The translations under genes were made by a program, and so were the position numbers. Positions 17,340 through 26,148 of a stretch of DNA of 45,521 nt are shown piece after piece. Source of the DNA: UBA12191 sp964422295 (GTDB lineage Bacteria > Planctomycetota > UBA8108 > UBA1146); assembly GCA_964422295.1 (NCBI GenBank), contig CAYRAM010000021.1, positions 1 through 45,521 of the forward strand, written 5' to 3'. Under the pieces are notes generated by a model. It made no database searches. It was not told where the DNA came from and saw only the letters and a program-made list of their open reading frames with translations. Position 1 is the stretch's first letter; each line of letters opens with the position of its first letter.

Positions 17340-17805
17340 GATCCAACGAACTCGATCTGTCCACTCAGGGCAAAGCCGGGATTGAACACGAAGAAATCCC
17401 GTTTTGCAGAAACATCTGTTTTTGAAGAAAATATGCAGACTCGTGATCAAGTCTCTTGAATCGGAAAAATCGGGTAGGTGCGAAATAAGGCTCATGCGCC
17501 CGGTCAAGAACGGCATCTGGTCTCCACTCTGCTCGAAGTTCCGGTCAAGGAGGTCTTCTGGCTCCCGATTCAGCCTCTCCCTGCGCCTTCCCACAACTCA
17601 GTTGTAGTGACTGCCTCTTTGGAAACTTCCATAAAAGGCTTGCAGGGATCGTCCTCGGTTACAGCGGCGGCACCGCGGTGGAATCTCACCACACTTCCGA
17701 CCCGGTTGGACCGGGTCATTCCTTGACTGATCGGAGGGTAATCGAGGGGGATGAAGAGTCAAGTTGGCAACTTGCATTATTGGCCGTGACCCTGAAACTG
17801 AGTGC
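17340..17805. other. Intergenic region between divergent genes
   Basis: About 465 bases separate propeller protein B (minus) from holA (plus). It must contain promoters for both but no clear -35/-10 pair stands out. A 7-bp hairpin GACCCGG/CCGGGTC lies at 17699-17717, about 90 bases before the holA ATG. A CGGCACCGCG at 17668-17677 resembles a T-box core but lacks supporting elements. No gene is supported. Confidence 0.4.
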
Positions 17806-18924
17806 ATGTCCAAATCATCGCGTTCAACACCTGCCTCCCGGGCGCTCACCATCAGCGCCTTGGCCAAGAAACTGAAACGGGATCAACCCTCGGTGGTGAC
17901 GATTGTCGGACGGGAGGACCTGTTGCGCAGGGAAGCGAGGGATCTGATCCTCGCACACGCCCCTGGAGGAGCCCCTGATCCGGATCAAGTCGTCACCGTG
18001 AGCCAGGAGACCAAGCCGGACGGAAGTCGATTGCAAGGGATCTTTGACGACCTCAGAACTCCGGATCTCTTTGGCGGCATCCCCGTGGTCATTCTCGATG
18101 GTGCGGAGCGCTGGTTCAAAACCGAACCTGATTTATGGCTCGACTTCCTGCAACAACCCCCCGGGCACTACATTCTCATTCTGATCGCAGATCAGATCGA
18201 CGGGAGATCCAAATTTGCCAAAGCGCTGAAGGCGACAGGGTGGTGGATCAGCGCAGACAGGCCCTACCATCGGCCGCCACCTTGGAAGCCCCAGGCACGC
18301 CCTTGGGAACATGATTTGAATCAATGGGTTGTCCATCGCTTTCAGCAACAACAACTTCAGATCGACCCACGAAACGCTCAATTGTTGATCGATCGACTGG
18401 GCCCACTGATGGCCCCCTTGGCCCAAGTGGTCGAGAAGATTTCGGTTATCTGCAATGCAAACAAGGTCCGGGAAGTGACAGAGGAACTCCTCCTCAAACA
18501 GTTGCCAACCGGGGGTGACGGGAACACCTTTGAGCTGATTGATCGGTGGTTTGAAAATGACAAAGGCGCGGCACTGAAAGTGCTTCGAAAGATGCTCGAA
18601 TCTGGCTGGCTCGATGAAAAAGACCAACGGGTCAACAATCCCCAGGGATTACTTCTTCAATTTTCTGCCCTGGCTCTGAAACGGGCCCGGGAACTGCGCT
18701 CGGTGCGGAAGATTGTCGAAAAGGGCGGAGGTGAGAAGGAGATCCTTGAACAAACCACATTGGCACGCCCCTTCCTCCCCCGAATCCGGATACAGTACCG
18801 CCATTGCGACGAGGACCGCATTCAAAGGATGATTTCGACGCTGATAGAAATCGATTGGCAAATGAAATCGGGGGCCGGGCCCAACCCTCAGGAACTGATG
18901 GAAAGAGCCATCCTGACCGCCTGA
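17806..18924 (+). CDS. holA: DNA polymerase III delta subunit (HolA)
   Basis: This 372-residue protein starts at ATG 17806. The N-terminal part has the AAA+-like fold of delta: VVTIVGREDLLRREARDLIL, FDDLRTPDLFGGIPVVILDGA, and a degenerate nucleotide site with no Walker A, as usual for delta. The middle has LIDRLGPLMAPLAQVVEKIS, the conserved lid region, and the C-terminus has the collar domain (FELIDRWFENDKGAALKVL). Delta opens the sliding clamp during clamp loading. It faces the pseudopilus operon convergently, with only 2 bases between the stop codons. Confidence 0.9.
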   Translation: MSKSSRSTPASRALTISALAKKLKRDQPSVVTIVGREDLLRREARDLILAHAPGGAPDPDQVVTVSQETKPDGSRLQGIFDDLRTPDLFGGIPVVILDGAERWFKTEPDLWLDFLQQPPGHYILILIADQIDGRSKFAKALKATGWWISADRPYHRPPPWKPQARPWEHDLNQWVVHRFQQQQLQIDPRNAQLLIDRLGPLMAPLAQVVEKISVICNANKVREVTEELLLKQLPTGGDGNTFELIDRWFENDKGAALKVLRKMLESGWLDEKDQRVNNPQGLLLQFSALALKRARELRSVRKIVEKGGGEKEILEQTTLARPFLPRIRIQYRHCDEDRIQRMISTLIEIDWQMKSGAGPNPQELMERAILTA

Positions 18925-18926
18925 AT

Positions 18927-19370
18927 CTATTCGGGAATCAATCTGACACTTCGGCTCCGCGCCAGGATCTGCTCAAACGTCTCTTCGACCTGTTGCCCTC
19001 TGGATACCTGCCGAATCCTCATCCGAATGATGACTTCGTCAACGAAATCGTTTTTGGGAATTGTTGCAAATGACAGGTCGACAGAGACACCAGGCCACTT
19101 TTGGAGGAGGTTTGTCAGAAGATCCCCATTGCGGATATCGCCCAGGCTGGCTCCGTCCCTCAGTGCCCCTTCGACCGCAGCGAAAACCGACTCAGAAATC
19201 TCGATACTTTTCAAACGATCAACAGCCCTGCTATGAGCAGCCGTACCTGCAGTAAACAGAGATACGGCAGCACCGATGCCGACCGCCAAAATCCCCAATG
19301 CGACGATCACTTCAAGCAAAGTGAAACCGGCTTCTGTCTTCCGATTTTGAGACGATAGCAGGTTAATCAT
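18927..19370 (-). CDS. gspI: Minor pseudopilin, GspI-like
   Basis: This 147-residue class III pseudopilin starts at ATG 19370, overlapping the stop of gspJ (ATGA). The prepilin site is KTEAG^FTLLE with Glu at +5, followed by VIVALGILAVGIGAAVSLF. The globular part is short (about 110 residues). In type II secretion GspI forms the tip complex with GspJ and GspK; gene order K-J-I here is the mirror of the usual H-I-J-K. It is the last gene of the operon and no terminator hairpin follows. Confidence 0.88.
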   Translation of the reverse strand: MINLLSSQNRKTEAGFTLLEVIVALGILAVGIGAAVSLFTAGTAAHSRAVDRLKSIEISESVFAAVEGALRDGASLGDIRNGDLLTNLLQKWPGVSVDLSFATIPKNDFVDEVIIRMRIRQVSRGQQVEETFEQILARSRSVRLIPE

Positions 19371-20455
19371 CGGGGCCCCCTGGAGTCCCGATAGCCAGGG
19401 ATGCGGATCGTCTTTCGGAATTCGGTTCCACTCACCACGGTTGTTCCGCGAGGATGTTCCTGAGCCTGCGTACCTCGCATACCCCTTTGACAATCGATGA
19501 ATTGATTTCCAGAAATGCTCCCGACCTGGATCCACTCCGAATTCAGGCGAATAAATAGATCACCGGATCGGGCATACTGAGCGGCGCTGTCGATGCGAAT
19601 CACTTCTTGGGATTCATCGATGTCGTTCGTCGTGCGTGACAGTGCCATCGATCTTGCAGGGTTCAAGACCAATTGGATCTCAACCGTATCTGGAAAGACG
19701 TCGTCTTCATGAACGTCTCGACTTCCCGTTGCCCAACCGAATCCTTCCGATTCATCAAAAGCCAAAATCCCGCGGGTGGAATCCCAACGATCCAGGGGAG
19801 GCATGCTGCGCCCCTCCTGCCAACGTCTTCGATCCCCTCCCCAAAAGGAATATCCCAGATAAAGAACTCCGTCAGCCACCGGCCGACAACGCATCGGCGC
19901 ACCGTCCACATCCGGTCGAAGATTGATCTCCTCGAACAGACTCGATTCACCGCCGATCGGGGTCTTGAATCCGCGCCAAAGAACTTCCGATCCGTTCTCG
20001 GGACCCATTTGATAGGCAACTTCTGCCAAGCCTCCCGGAGCACGAAGAATCCCCAATTGCGCTTCCCGTGAATCATTTCGGTAGTCCACTTCTGCGATTC
20101 CCCCTGTATAAGCACCCGCGATTCTCGTGACCGGATTTCGGGTTTCGTCGGAGAGAGTCCTGACAAGGCGCAACCGAGGTCGATTGAATCCATCCCGATC
20201 ACAAAGCAAAAGCACGTCCACGAGTCCGTCACTGGGTCCGGGATCTGATTGGGTGAATGCCGAACGCAGGTCATCCCCAATCAGGTTCAGAATGGCACCC
20301 GCTCTCTCGTATGCTTCACGCCGGGATTCACCGATCTGCCAAGTCGACATGCCATCCCGAAGAAACATCACCAGGCTCGATCCCAGGAGCATGAACACAC
20401 CCAAGGCGACCAAGATCTCGATGAGGGTCAGGCCAGATTCGCGGGAATGCTTCAA
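19367..20455 (-). CDS. gspJ: Minor pseudopilin, GspJ-like, with RG module
   Basis: This 362-residue protein uses TTG 20455, overlapping the gspK stop (TTGA) with AGGAG upstream. The prepilin site is RESG^LTLIE with Glu +5 and helix ILVALGVFMLLGSSLVMF. The N-terminal GspJ/PilW-like region contains ERAGAILNLIGDDLRSAF. Usual GspJ is about 200 residues; this one has extra beta-rich sequence. Residues about 284-343 form a copy of the module repeated in the neighbouring GspK (SEWIQVGSISGNQFIDCQRG then MRGTQAQEHPRGTTVV). Role: tip-complex subunit, with added sequence presumably exposed at the tip. Confidence 0.88.
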   Translation of the reverse strand: MKHSRESGLTLIEILVALGVFMLLGSSLVMFLRDGMSTWQIGESRREAYERAGAILNLIGDDLRSAFTQSDPGPSDGLVDVLLLCDRDGFNRPRLRLVRTLSDETRNPVTRIAGAYTGGIAEVDYRNDSREAQLGILRAPGGLAEVAYQMGPENGSEVLWRGFKTPIGGESSLFEEINLRPDVDGAPMRCRPVADGVLYLGYSFWGGDRRRWQEGRSMPPLDRWDSTRGILAFDESEGFGWATGSRDVHEDDVFPDTVEIQLVLNPARSMALSRTTNDIDESQEVIRIDSAAQYARSGDLFIRLNSEWIQVGSISGNQFIDCQRGMRGTQAQEHPRGTTVVSGTEFRKTIRIPGYRDSRGPR

Positions 20456-23400
20456 AATGGAATCTCCTCATGATGAAGGACACGCCACTCTTTTCGGTGT
20501 TCCACCGACAACTGTTTCATGACCGGAAGATGTTTCCATTCGTCATTCCAACCGCCACCAGGCAGCTGGCCGTAAGCGCCCTCCCTGTGCCTAAAGTAGA
20601 TTCTCAACTCCATCTGGTCAGAGAGCAGATCGAGAAAATTCTGATCGTCAGGGCTATCAAACTGATAGAGTCCACCAGGTTGATTGGTAGGCTCCGCATC
20701 CCAGAAAGGAGCTCCGTCGAAGCGGGCGAGAATACGAACTGATCCTCCAGTACGGCGATTACGGCTCTCCTCCACCTCCCATGTCAATCGATCCCAAACT
20801 GTCCCCGGCATCGTCCATGCGCGTTCCAGATATTGAAGATCCTTGGATTCGACGCGGGGCTGATAATGGTCGTGGTGCCTTGCAATGACTTCGACGACAG
20901 CAACGTCCCTCTGAAAATTGCCGACGGCTGTACCAAACCTGCCTCTGAAGATTCCTCTTCCACTGCGATCATCCCGGTACAAACGGAATGCGGATTCCGC
21001 TTTTCCGGCGTGAGCGACAATCTCATCAGGTGTTGCCAAATTCCCATCGTCAACGATCCAATATCCTTCTCCGTTGGGAAAATTGCGAAGGTCCCCCAGC
21101 ATGGGGATCTCGGTTTCAGTATTGCTGCCTGCCAGCCGTGCTACGGGAACAGCAGGGATCGGCAGCAATGAGTTTACGCTCAGGCTGTTCCCGGCACGCT
21201 CGGTATAAAGCATGCCTCTCGTGAGAACATCGACCTCTCTCGTGGGCAAGAGCCGCATGCGAATCGTGTTGGTTACCGTGACTTCTTCTGAATTGTTGCG
21301 CATGTAGGACCACTGGTAGACATATCCGTTCACGGGTGTTCCCAACTGGCCACGCAGTACGTCCCGAAGTTGATTGCCATTTGCGCTGCCGTAATAAATG
21401 ATCTCCCGGGAAGTGCCCGACAAGATCTCGAGAAAGCCGCCGGTCCTGGGCAATTCATTCGTCGTATTCACCTGGATCACCGGAACAACTTCACTTCTTA
21501 AATCTCGAAATGGATCTGTCACCTGGAAGCCACCTGCTTCGATCACTTCCTCATCCAGATAGGGATCACGGCTGAGATTTTGTTGCAGCAATACTTCAAC
21601 CGTGGTCTCGACGTTCCCGGGATCAAAGGAGTAATGCATCGCTTCATCGTCCACGTAGAAAACGCCTTCTCTTTGTCCCATTCCGAAACCCCTGGGATCA
21701 GAGGGCGTGAAACTGCGACTGTAACCGCCTTCAGCATTCAAAGTGGTAACAAGGCGGGGACGACCGACCAAGAGCAATTTGTCGAGCGCACCCCCGCTCA
21801 GCTCTGAATCTCCGTCACGATAAAAGGTTTTCAGCACCTCCACGCGCGTACCCGTAGGGAGGTTTTGTGAAGATTCGAGACCGTATGATCCAGTTTGCAA
21901 ACCTGTCGAGCCGAGAGGGAAGACGTAGGTATCCACCGAGGTTGAATCGAGCCTTGAGAATCGAACCTCGTCCAGGGTTGCAGGGGAGGTGTTATTTCCG
22001 GAGACCTCAGTGCCGATGGCAGATCTGCCAAACAAGAGTTCACCCGCTGAGGTGGTGGGCAATTTCCCCGTAGGAAAACGACCGATTCGCGGATCCTGAC
22101 CGGGGATATAGGTCCCTTCAGGGGGGCGCTGAAAGGTCAGATAAACTCCACTATCGGTCTCACGCAGTTTGTCGATGCGCAACTTTAACGCCTCGACTTG
22201 GCGGTTGAGTGGATTCCCCGCACCTTCTCCGAGAACCACTTCGTCAAATTCATCCGCCTCTGCTCCAACGGCTCGGACCACTTGAACGATCTCGGTTCTC
22301 TCAGGAACAAATTGAATCGAATCAAGATCGGGTCGTAATCGATTGCGCCGGAAAGCGTCATTGATGCTGACATATCGATTGCCGGAAAAGCCACGGAATA
22401 CTTCATGGACATCCGGGTCGACGACAAAGAACTTACCTTCGGCGATGCGGTCGTACAGAATCCACTCCGCATTTCCCAAGTGCCCAACAAGACCATTGGC
22501 CACATTGGTTCCTGGCAATACCACACTCCCCGGTTGCCGGGTGATTTGAATCGCTCCTGAAGGAGCATATGCCCCATCCAGGCCACCTCCAGCTGCTTCT
22601 ATCGAAACTCCCCTGACCGTCAAACGGACACTCCGTGGTGTCGAGGTCATGCCATCGATCGCGCTGGAAGCCAGCAGACCTCTTCCCATCGCAGTAAAAC
22701 GATAGAGTCCTGCTACCGGACCTGGAGTGATTGAAGAATACTTGGCAAACTCACTTTGAGTGTGCACAAAGAAACCCTCCGAATTCACCTCCCATTTACG
22801 AATATGGATGTAGCCGCGAGGAGGGAAACCCAATTCAAAGGGATGAGAAGCCTGCGTTTGCACGAGCAAACTGGTCGAACCCGGTCCGAAAGGCTCCAAC
22901 TCCAAAGTACTGGTCAAGCCGGGGACGACGAAAGCGGCAGTCGTATCTGCAATGGCATAACTGGACGGACCAAGGGTGATTTGCCCTGCAGGGGTGATGG
23001 CTTCGATTCTCCGGGTTGGCTGAAGGTCAAATGCCAGTTCTGCTCCCCCGGGTCCTATGACGATCCGGTTCGATGAGTCTTCCAATCCCAGATTGGGATC
23101 GGAGTTTGCCAAAGGCATCGAGTACCCCAGCAAGCGTACGGGAGTTCCTGCGGGATGGTTTTGCCGGATCGTTCCGCGCAAGCCTCTCACCTTGGTGCTT
23201 GTGATAACACCATTGGCTTTCATCGGTAAAAAGAGCAGAGTCCCGTCACTTTTGATGTAGTCGACCGCTTCCGTGCCGATTTGCAAAGTTCCCGATGGCG
23301 GGAACCGATCGATGATTTCAGGATCCTCGAAGTTAGCTCTCACCGCCGTAGAGTTCAGAGGAGATGCCAATCGAGTCATCCAGGAATGTCGACCTACAGG

Positions 23401-26148
23401 TTTTCGGTCAATCATCAGAACCAGTCCGCCAGGTCTGGTGGACTTCCATCCCGCGGAGAGGTGGTACCAAGTATCGTCAGCAAAGCTGTTGACGCTCACC
23501 GCATGGCGCAGTTCTGCTGCTGGGGCGAAGGATGAATCCCAGGCGAGAGCTGAGCCGGTTTCGTCAAAAACCTGTAACACCAATTCTTGTGTATCACTGT
23601 CAAAGAAAAGTCGGACTCTGTCACGCCACGGATCACCCTGGGCACCGGCCATGTCAAATATGGTGTGATTCTGACCGCGAGTTCCCCACCGTGGTCGATA
23701 CCAGAATTCAACAAGGGCAGGAACCGTCGACAAGGCATCGGTAACAGTTAACTCGACACTGACCTGTTCTCCCGGTTGCGGAGGGACACCAGGTGGAATT
23801 TCAGAGTCGATGAATATGTTTCTCGACCAAGGGCCGTCCTCAAGTTCATGGCCCTCAACCGTTTCTTGAAAGCTCTCAACCTCAAACAAACCCACTTGGC
23901 CAAATCCCCAATTACCACTCACGGAGGGGACCGTCAGTGTCAATCCGCGAAGAGTCCCTTCGTCCAGGGAAGGAGCCGTGAACTTCCGCCCATTCATCGG
24001 CACCGGACCCGTGATCATCAAATTGGACGCTCGACCTGGAACAAAAGAACTGTTGAATCGGGAGAAGGGCCCACCTCCGGTGTTTCTCGTAGAATACTGG
24101 GCCGTCCAGTCGTACTGGGTCTCCAGACGCAGAAACAGGGAATCGGGCGGAGCGACTTCAACGATCTCCCGCAATCGTACGGTCGCCTCCGGGTATCCCG
24201 CATTATTGCGAGAGACTCCGGTGGACTGGATGGTGTAAACGTCGTGGGTGCGATAACAAAAGCCGGTGGTCGATACCGATAATCGTGGATGATTGGGGTT
24301 GAGTGCATTGATCAAAAGTGCGTCGCTGTCAGTGCCATCCAATTCGCCGGATAGTTGGGCATTTTCGACGATCATGCGGAATTCTTCGAAACCGTCGATG
24401 GGCATCTCTTGCATCAAACGATCAGTCAATTTCCTGGCCTCTGAGACCGTCACGGAATTGAACTCTCGTCCAAATCGTTGAGTACTCACACCGGTCAGGA
24501 CCGCCTGAATGACTCTTGGAGGTGCAGTGTTGATATTGATGGGGTGCCTCAAAGAAGCACTCACCAAAGCTTCCCTCTCCGCCCATTCGTATTTCAATGG
24601 TTCTTTGAGAATGACTCCGCCCTGAAAGATCCCCCCTCGGCCAGCACCGCGAAAACCACCGCGGGGTGTCGGAAACGCCCCAGCAGCGAGACCAAACTCA
24701 ACTTTGTTGGGGTCGTTGGCACTGCGAATGCGGACTACGGTTCCAGGATTTATAAAGTCGTACCTTGGCAATCTCATCTGCGGCACTCCGAGAAGAGCGC
24801 TGTTGGAGATTTCACCCTCGACCATTTGTTCCTGTGACCAGGAGCGAGGCATGGTTGAGTTTGTTGTGATGTATTCGCGAATATTCTCAAATTCTCGTGC
24901 GGAGATCGTTTCCATGTCAGGAATGTCAAAGATTTCCTGGTACGCAGCGACTGCTCCGGGGAAGTACTTTTTGCTTTGGCTTCGAATCCTCTTCAATTGG
25001 GGTGAAATAAAAGTTTGATAGACCCCTTTGAAAGCATTGCCACGGGCCCGATCCAGGCCACCAAATCTCTCAACAACCTCCGAAGCCTCAATCACGCCTG
25101 CCTTGCCCCGGACCGACTCAACAAGATCGATCACTTCCCGCGGGATGCCGTTATCGAGGAACAGCTTTCTCGCTTCGCGGTATTTTTCTTCATCCACCTC
25201 TTCAGGTTCCCGAGACAGGATGGAGGGGTCGAGGCCTGCGCGAATCAGCATCTCTGGAGTCAGACCCCACTCGGCCATGTTATCCATGCTCAAACCAACG
25301 ACGGCCAGAGTTTGCAGGAAATACGGAACTACGGACCAGTCCGCAATTTGTCGAATTCCAAGTGGCGTTCGGAAACTTGCAATTTCCCCATCTGAAAGAT
25401 TCGCCAACCGATGCAAAAAGGTTTTGTACCCTCGCAGATCAAAAACTGGCCAGCCCTTTTGATGCTCCCATGTCCCCGACAGGTATTGCCCACGGAAAAC
25501 TCCAGTCAACCCCGCCTCTGTTTTACCCGTGTATGAAACTGCCTCTGTCGTAAAAAAGATCGGGTTAAGAATTACTACTACGCCATCGATCGTGTCGGGG
25601 TCATCGTCCGCTGGAAACATGCTGGTGTCATCAAGGGGCAATATCTCCAACTCTTGGTCAAAAGTAATATTGTCAGACAGATGACTGCCAGCGAGCAGAT
25701 TTCCGACAAGATTGGGCATGGCGGTGTTGATATTGACCTTGCCTTGTTCATCGGTAACTCGAGCGTCCAAAATCCGGTCACCCGTCCCGCGCATCACAAG
25801 ATCGATCGCTTCACTTGAATCAAGAGATTCGGTCTCCAGGGAACTTGGGAACACCACATTCAAATCATCAAGGGTGTCGACCAAATCACCTGCGTTTTGA
25901 CCCGGATTCCAATAGTCCCGCTCGCGGCTGTGATGGGTATCAAAGAGATGGCTCACGGCATGATCACGAGCACTTCTTGCGGCCAAACGGGCTTTATGAT
26001 CAGCAAGGGTTTTGGCAGAACCCGATTCCTGCAAACGCATGGAAGCAAGAAAGGGTGTTCCGATCGCAGCCAAGGCAGCGAGGACGAGCACCACCATCAA
26101 TAGCGCCATTCCCGATTGGGATCGCAGATCGACAACCGACTTATCCAC
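20452..26148 (-). CDS. gspK: Giant GspK-like minor pseudopilin with LamG and RG modules
   Basis: At 1898 residues this is about six times usual GspK (around 330). GTG 26148 overlaps gspH by 8 bases. The prepilin site is SQSG^MALLMVVLVLAAL; Met instead of Glu at +5 is the GspK hallmark. GspK helix-hairpin-helix core signatures occur twice: VNINTA (138-143) and ININTAPP (537-544), the second after a long helical region (250-440). A LamG/concanavalin-like sandwich lies near 800-930 (ALVEFWYRPRWGTRGQN, DDTWYHLSAGWK, LMIDRKPVG). At least six copies of an 'E-x-x-Y ... RG' module lie near 188-235, 950-1005, 1225-1256, 1495-1530, 1570-1610 and 1695-1745. The reading frame is uninterrupted. It likely sits at the pseudopilus tip carrying a large binding array. 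Confidence 0.88.
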   Translation of the reverse strand: MDKSVVDLRSQSGMALLMVVLVLAALAAIGTPFLASMRLQESGSAKTLADHKARLAARSARDHAVSHLFDTHHSRERDYWNPGQNAGDLVDTLDDLNVVFPSSLETESLDSSEAIDLVMRGTGDRILDARVTDEQGKVNINTAMPNLVGNLLAGSHLSDNITFDQELEILPLDDTSMFPADDDPDTIDGVVVILNPIFFTTEAVSYTGKTEAGLTGVFRGQYLSGTWEHQKGWPVFDLRGYKTFLHRLANLSDGEIASFRTPLGIRQIADWSVVPYFLQTLAVVGLSMDNMAEWGLTPEMLIRAGLDPSILSREPEEVDEEKYREARKLFLDNGIPREVIDLVESVRGKAGVIEASEVVERFGGLDRARGNAFKGVYQTFISPQLKRIRSQSKKYFPGAVAAYQEIFDIPDMETISAREFENIREYITTNSTMPRSWSQEQMVEGEISNSALLGVPQMRLPRYDFINPGTVVRIRSANDPNKVEFGLAAGAFPTPRGGFRGAGRGGIFQGGVILKEPLKYEWAEREALVSASLRHPININTAPPRVIQAVLTGVSTQRFGREFNSVTVSEARKLTDRLMQEMPIDGFEEFRMIVENAQLSGELDGTDSDALLINALNPNHPRLSVSTTGFCYRTHDVYTIQSTGVSRNNAGYPEATVRLREIVEVAPPDSLFLRLETQYDWTAQYSTRNTGGGPFSRFNSSFVPGRASNLMITGPVPMNGRKFTAPSLDEGTLRGLTLTVPSVSGNWGFGQVGLFEVESFQETVEGHELEDGPWSRNIFIDSEIPPGVPPQPGEQVSVELTVTDALSTVPALVEFWYRPRWGTRGQNHTIFDMAGAQGDPWRDRVRLFFDSDTQELVLQVFDETGSALAWDSSFAPAAELRHAVSVNSFADDTWYHLSAGWKSTRPGGLVLMIDRKPVGRHSWMTRLASPLNSTAVRANFEDPEIIDRFPPSGTLQIGTEAVDYIKSDGTLLFLPMKANGVITSTKVRGLRGTIRQNHPAGTPVRLLGYSMPLANSDPNLGLEDSSNRIVIGPGGAELAFDLQPTRRIEAITPAGQITLGPSSYAIADTTAAFVVPGLTSTLELEPFGPGSTSLLVQTQASHPFELGFPPRGYIHIRKWEVNSEGFFVHTQSEFAKYSSITPGPVAGLYRFTAMGRGLLASSAIDGMTSTPRSVRLTVRGVSIEAAGGGLDGAYAPSGAIQITRQPGSVVLPGTNVANGLVGHLGNAEWILYDRIAEGKFFVVDPDVHEVFRGFSGNRYVSINDAFRRNRLRPDLDSIQFVPERTEIVQVVRAVGAEADEFDEVVLGEGAGNPLNRQVEALKLRIDKLRETDSGVYLTFQRPPEGTYIPGQDPRIGRFPTGKLPTTSAGELLFGRSAIGTEVSGNNTSPATLDEVRFSRLDSTSVDTYVFPLGSTGLQTGSYGLESSQNLPTGTRVEVLKTFYRDGDSELSGGALDKLLLVGRPRLVTTLNAEGGYSRSFTPSDPRGFGMGQREGVFYVDDEAMHYSFDPGNVETTVEVLLQQNLSRDPYLDEEVIEAGGFQVTDPFRDLRSEVVPVIQVNTTNELPRTGGFLEILSGTSREIIYYGSANGNQLRDVLRGQLGTPVNGYVYQWSYMRNNSEEVTVTNTIRMRLLPTREVDVLTRGMLYTERAGNSLSVNSLLPIPAVPVARLAGSNTETEIPMLGDLRNFPNGEGYWIVDDGNLATPDEIVAHAGKAESAFRLYRDDRSGRGIFRGRFGTAVGNFQRDVAVVEVIARHHDHYQPRVESKDLQYLERAWTMPGTVWDRLTWEVEESRNRRTGGSVRILARFDGAPFWDAEPTNQPGGLYQFDSPDDQNFLDLLSDQMELRIYFRHREGAYGQLPGGGWNDEWKHLPVMKQLSVEHRKEWRVLHHEEIPF

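Noticed and set aside
17340..17594. N-terminal extension of propeller protein B
   Set aside because: The added 85 residues lack signal-peptide character, while ATG 17339 gives a clean one.
17668..17717. T-box-like CGGCACCGCG with a following hairpin before holA
   Set aside because: No specifier stem, no poly-T after the hairpin and no tRNA synthetase downstream; likely coincidence.
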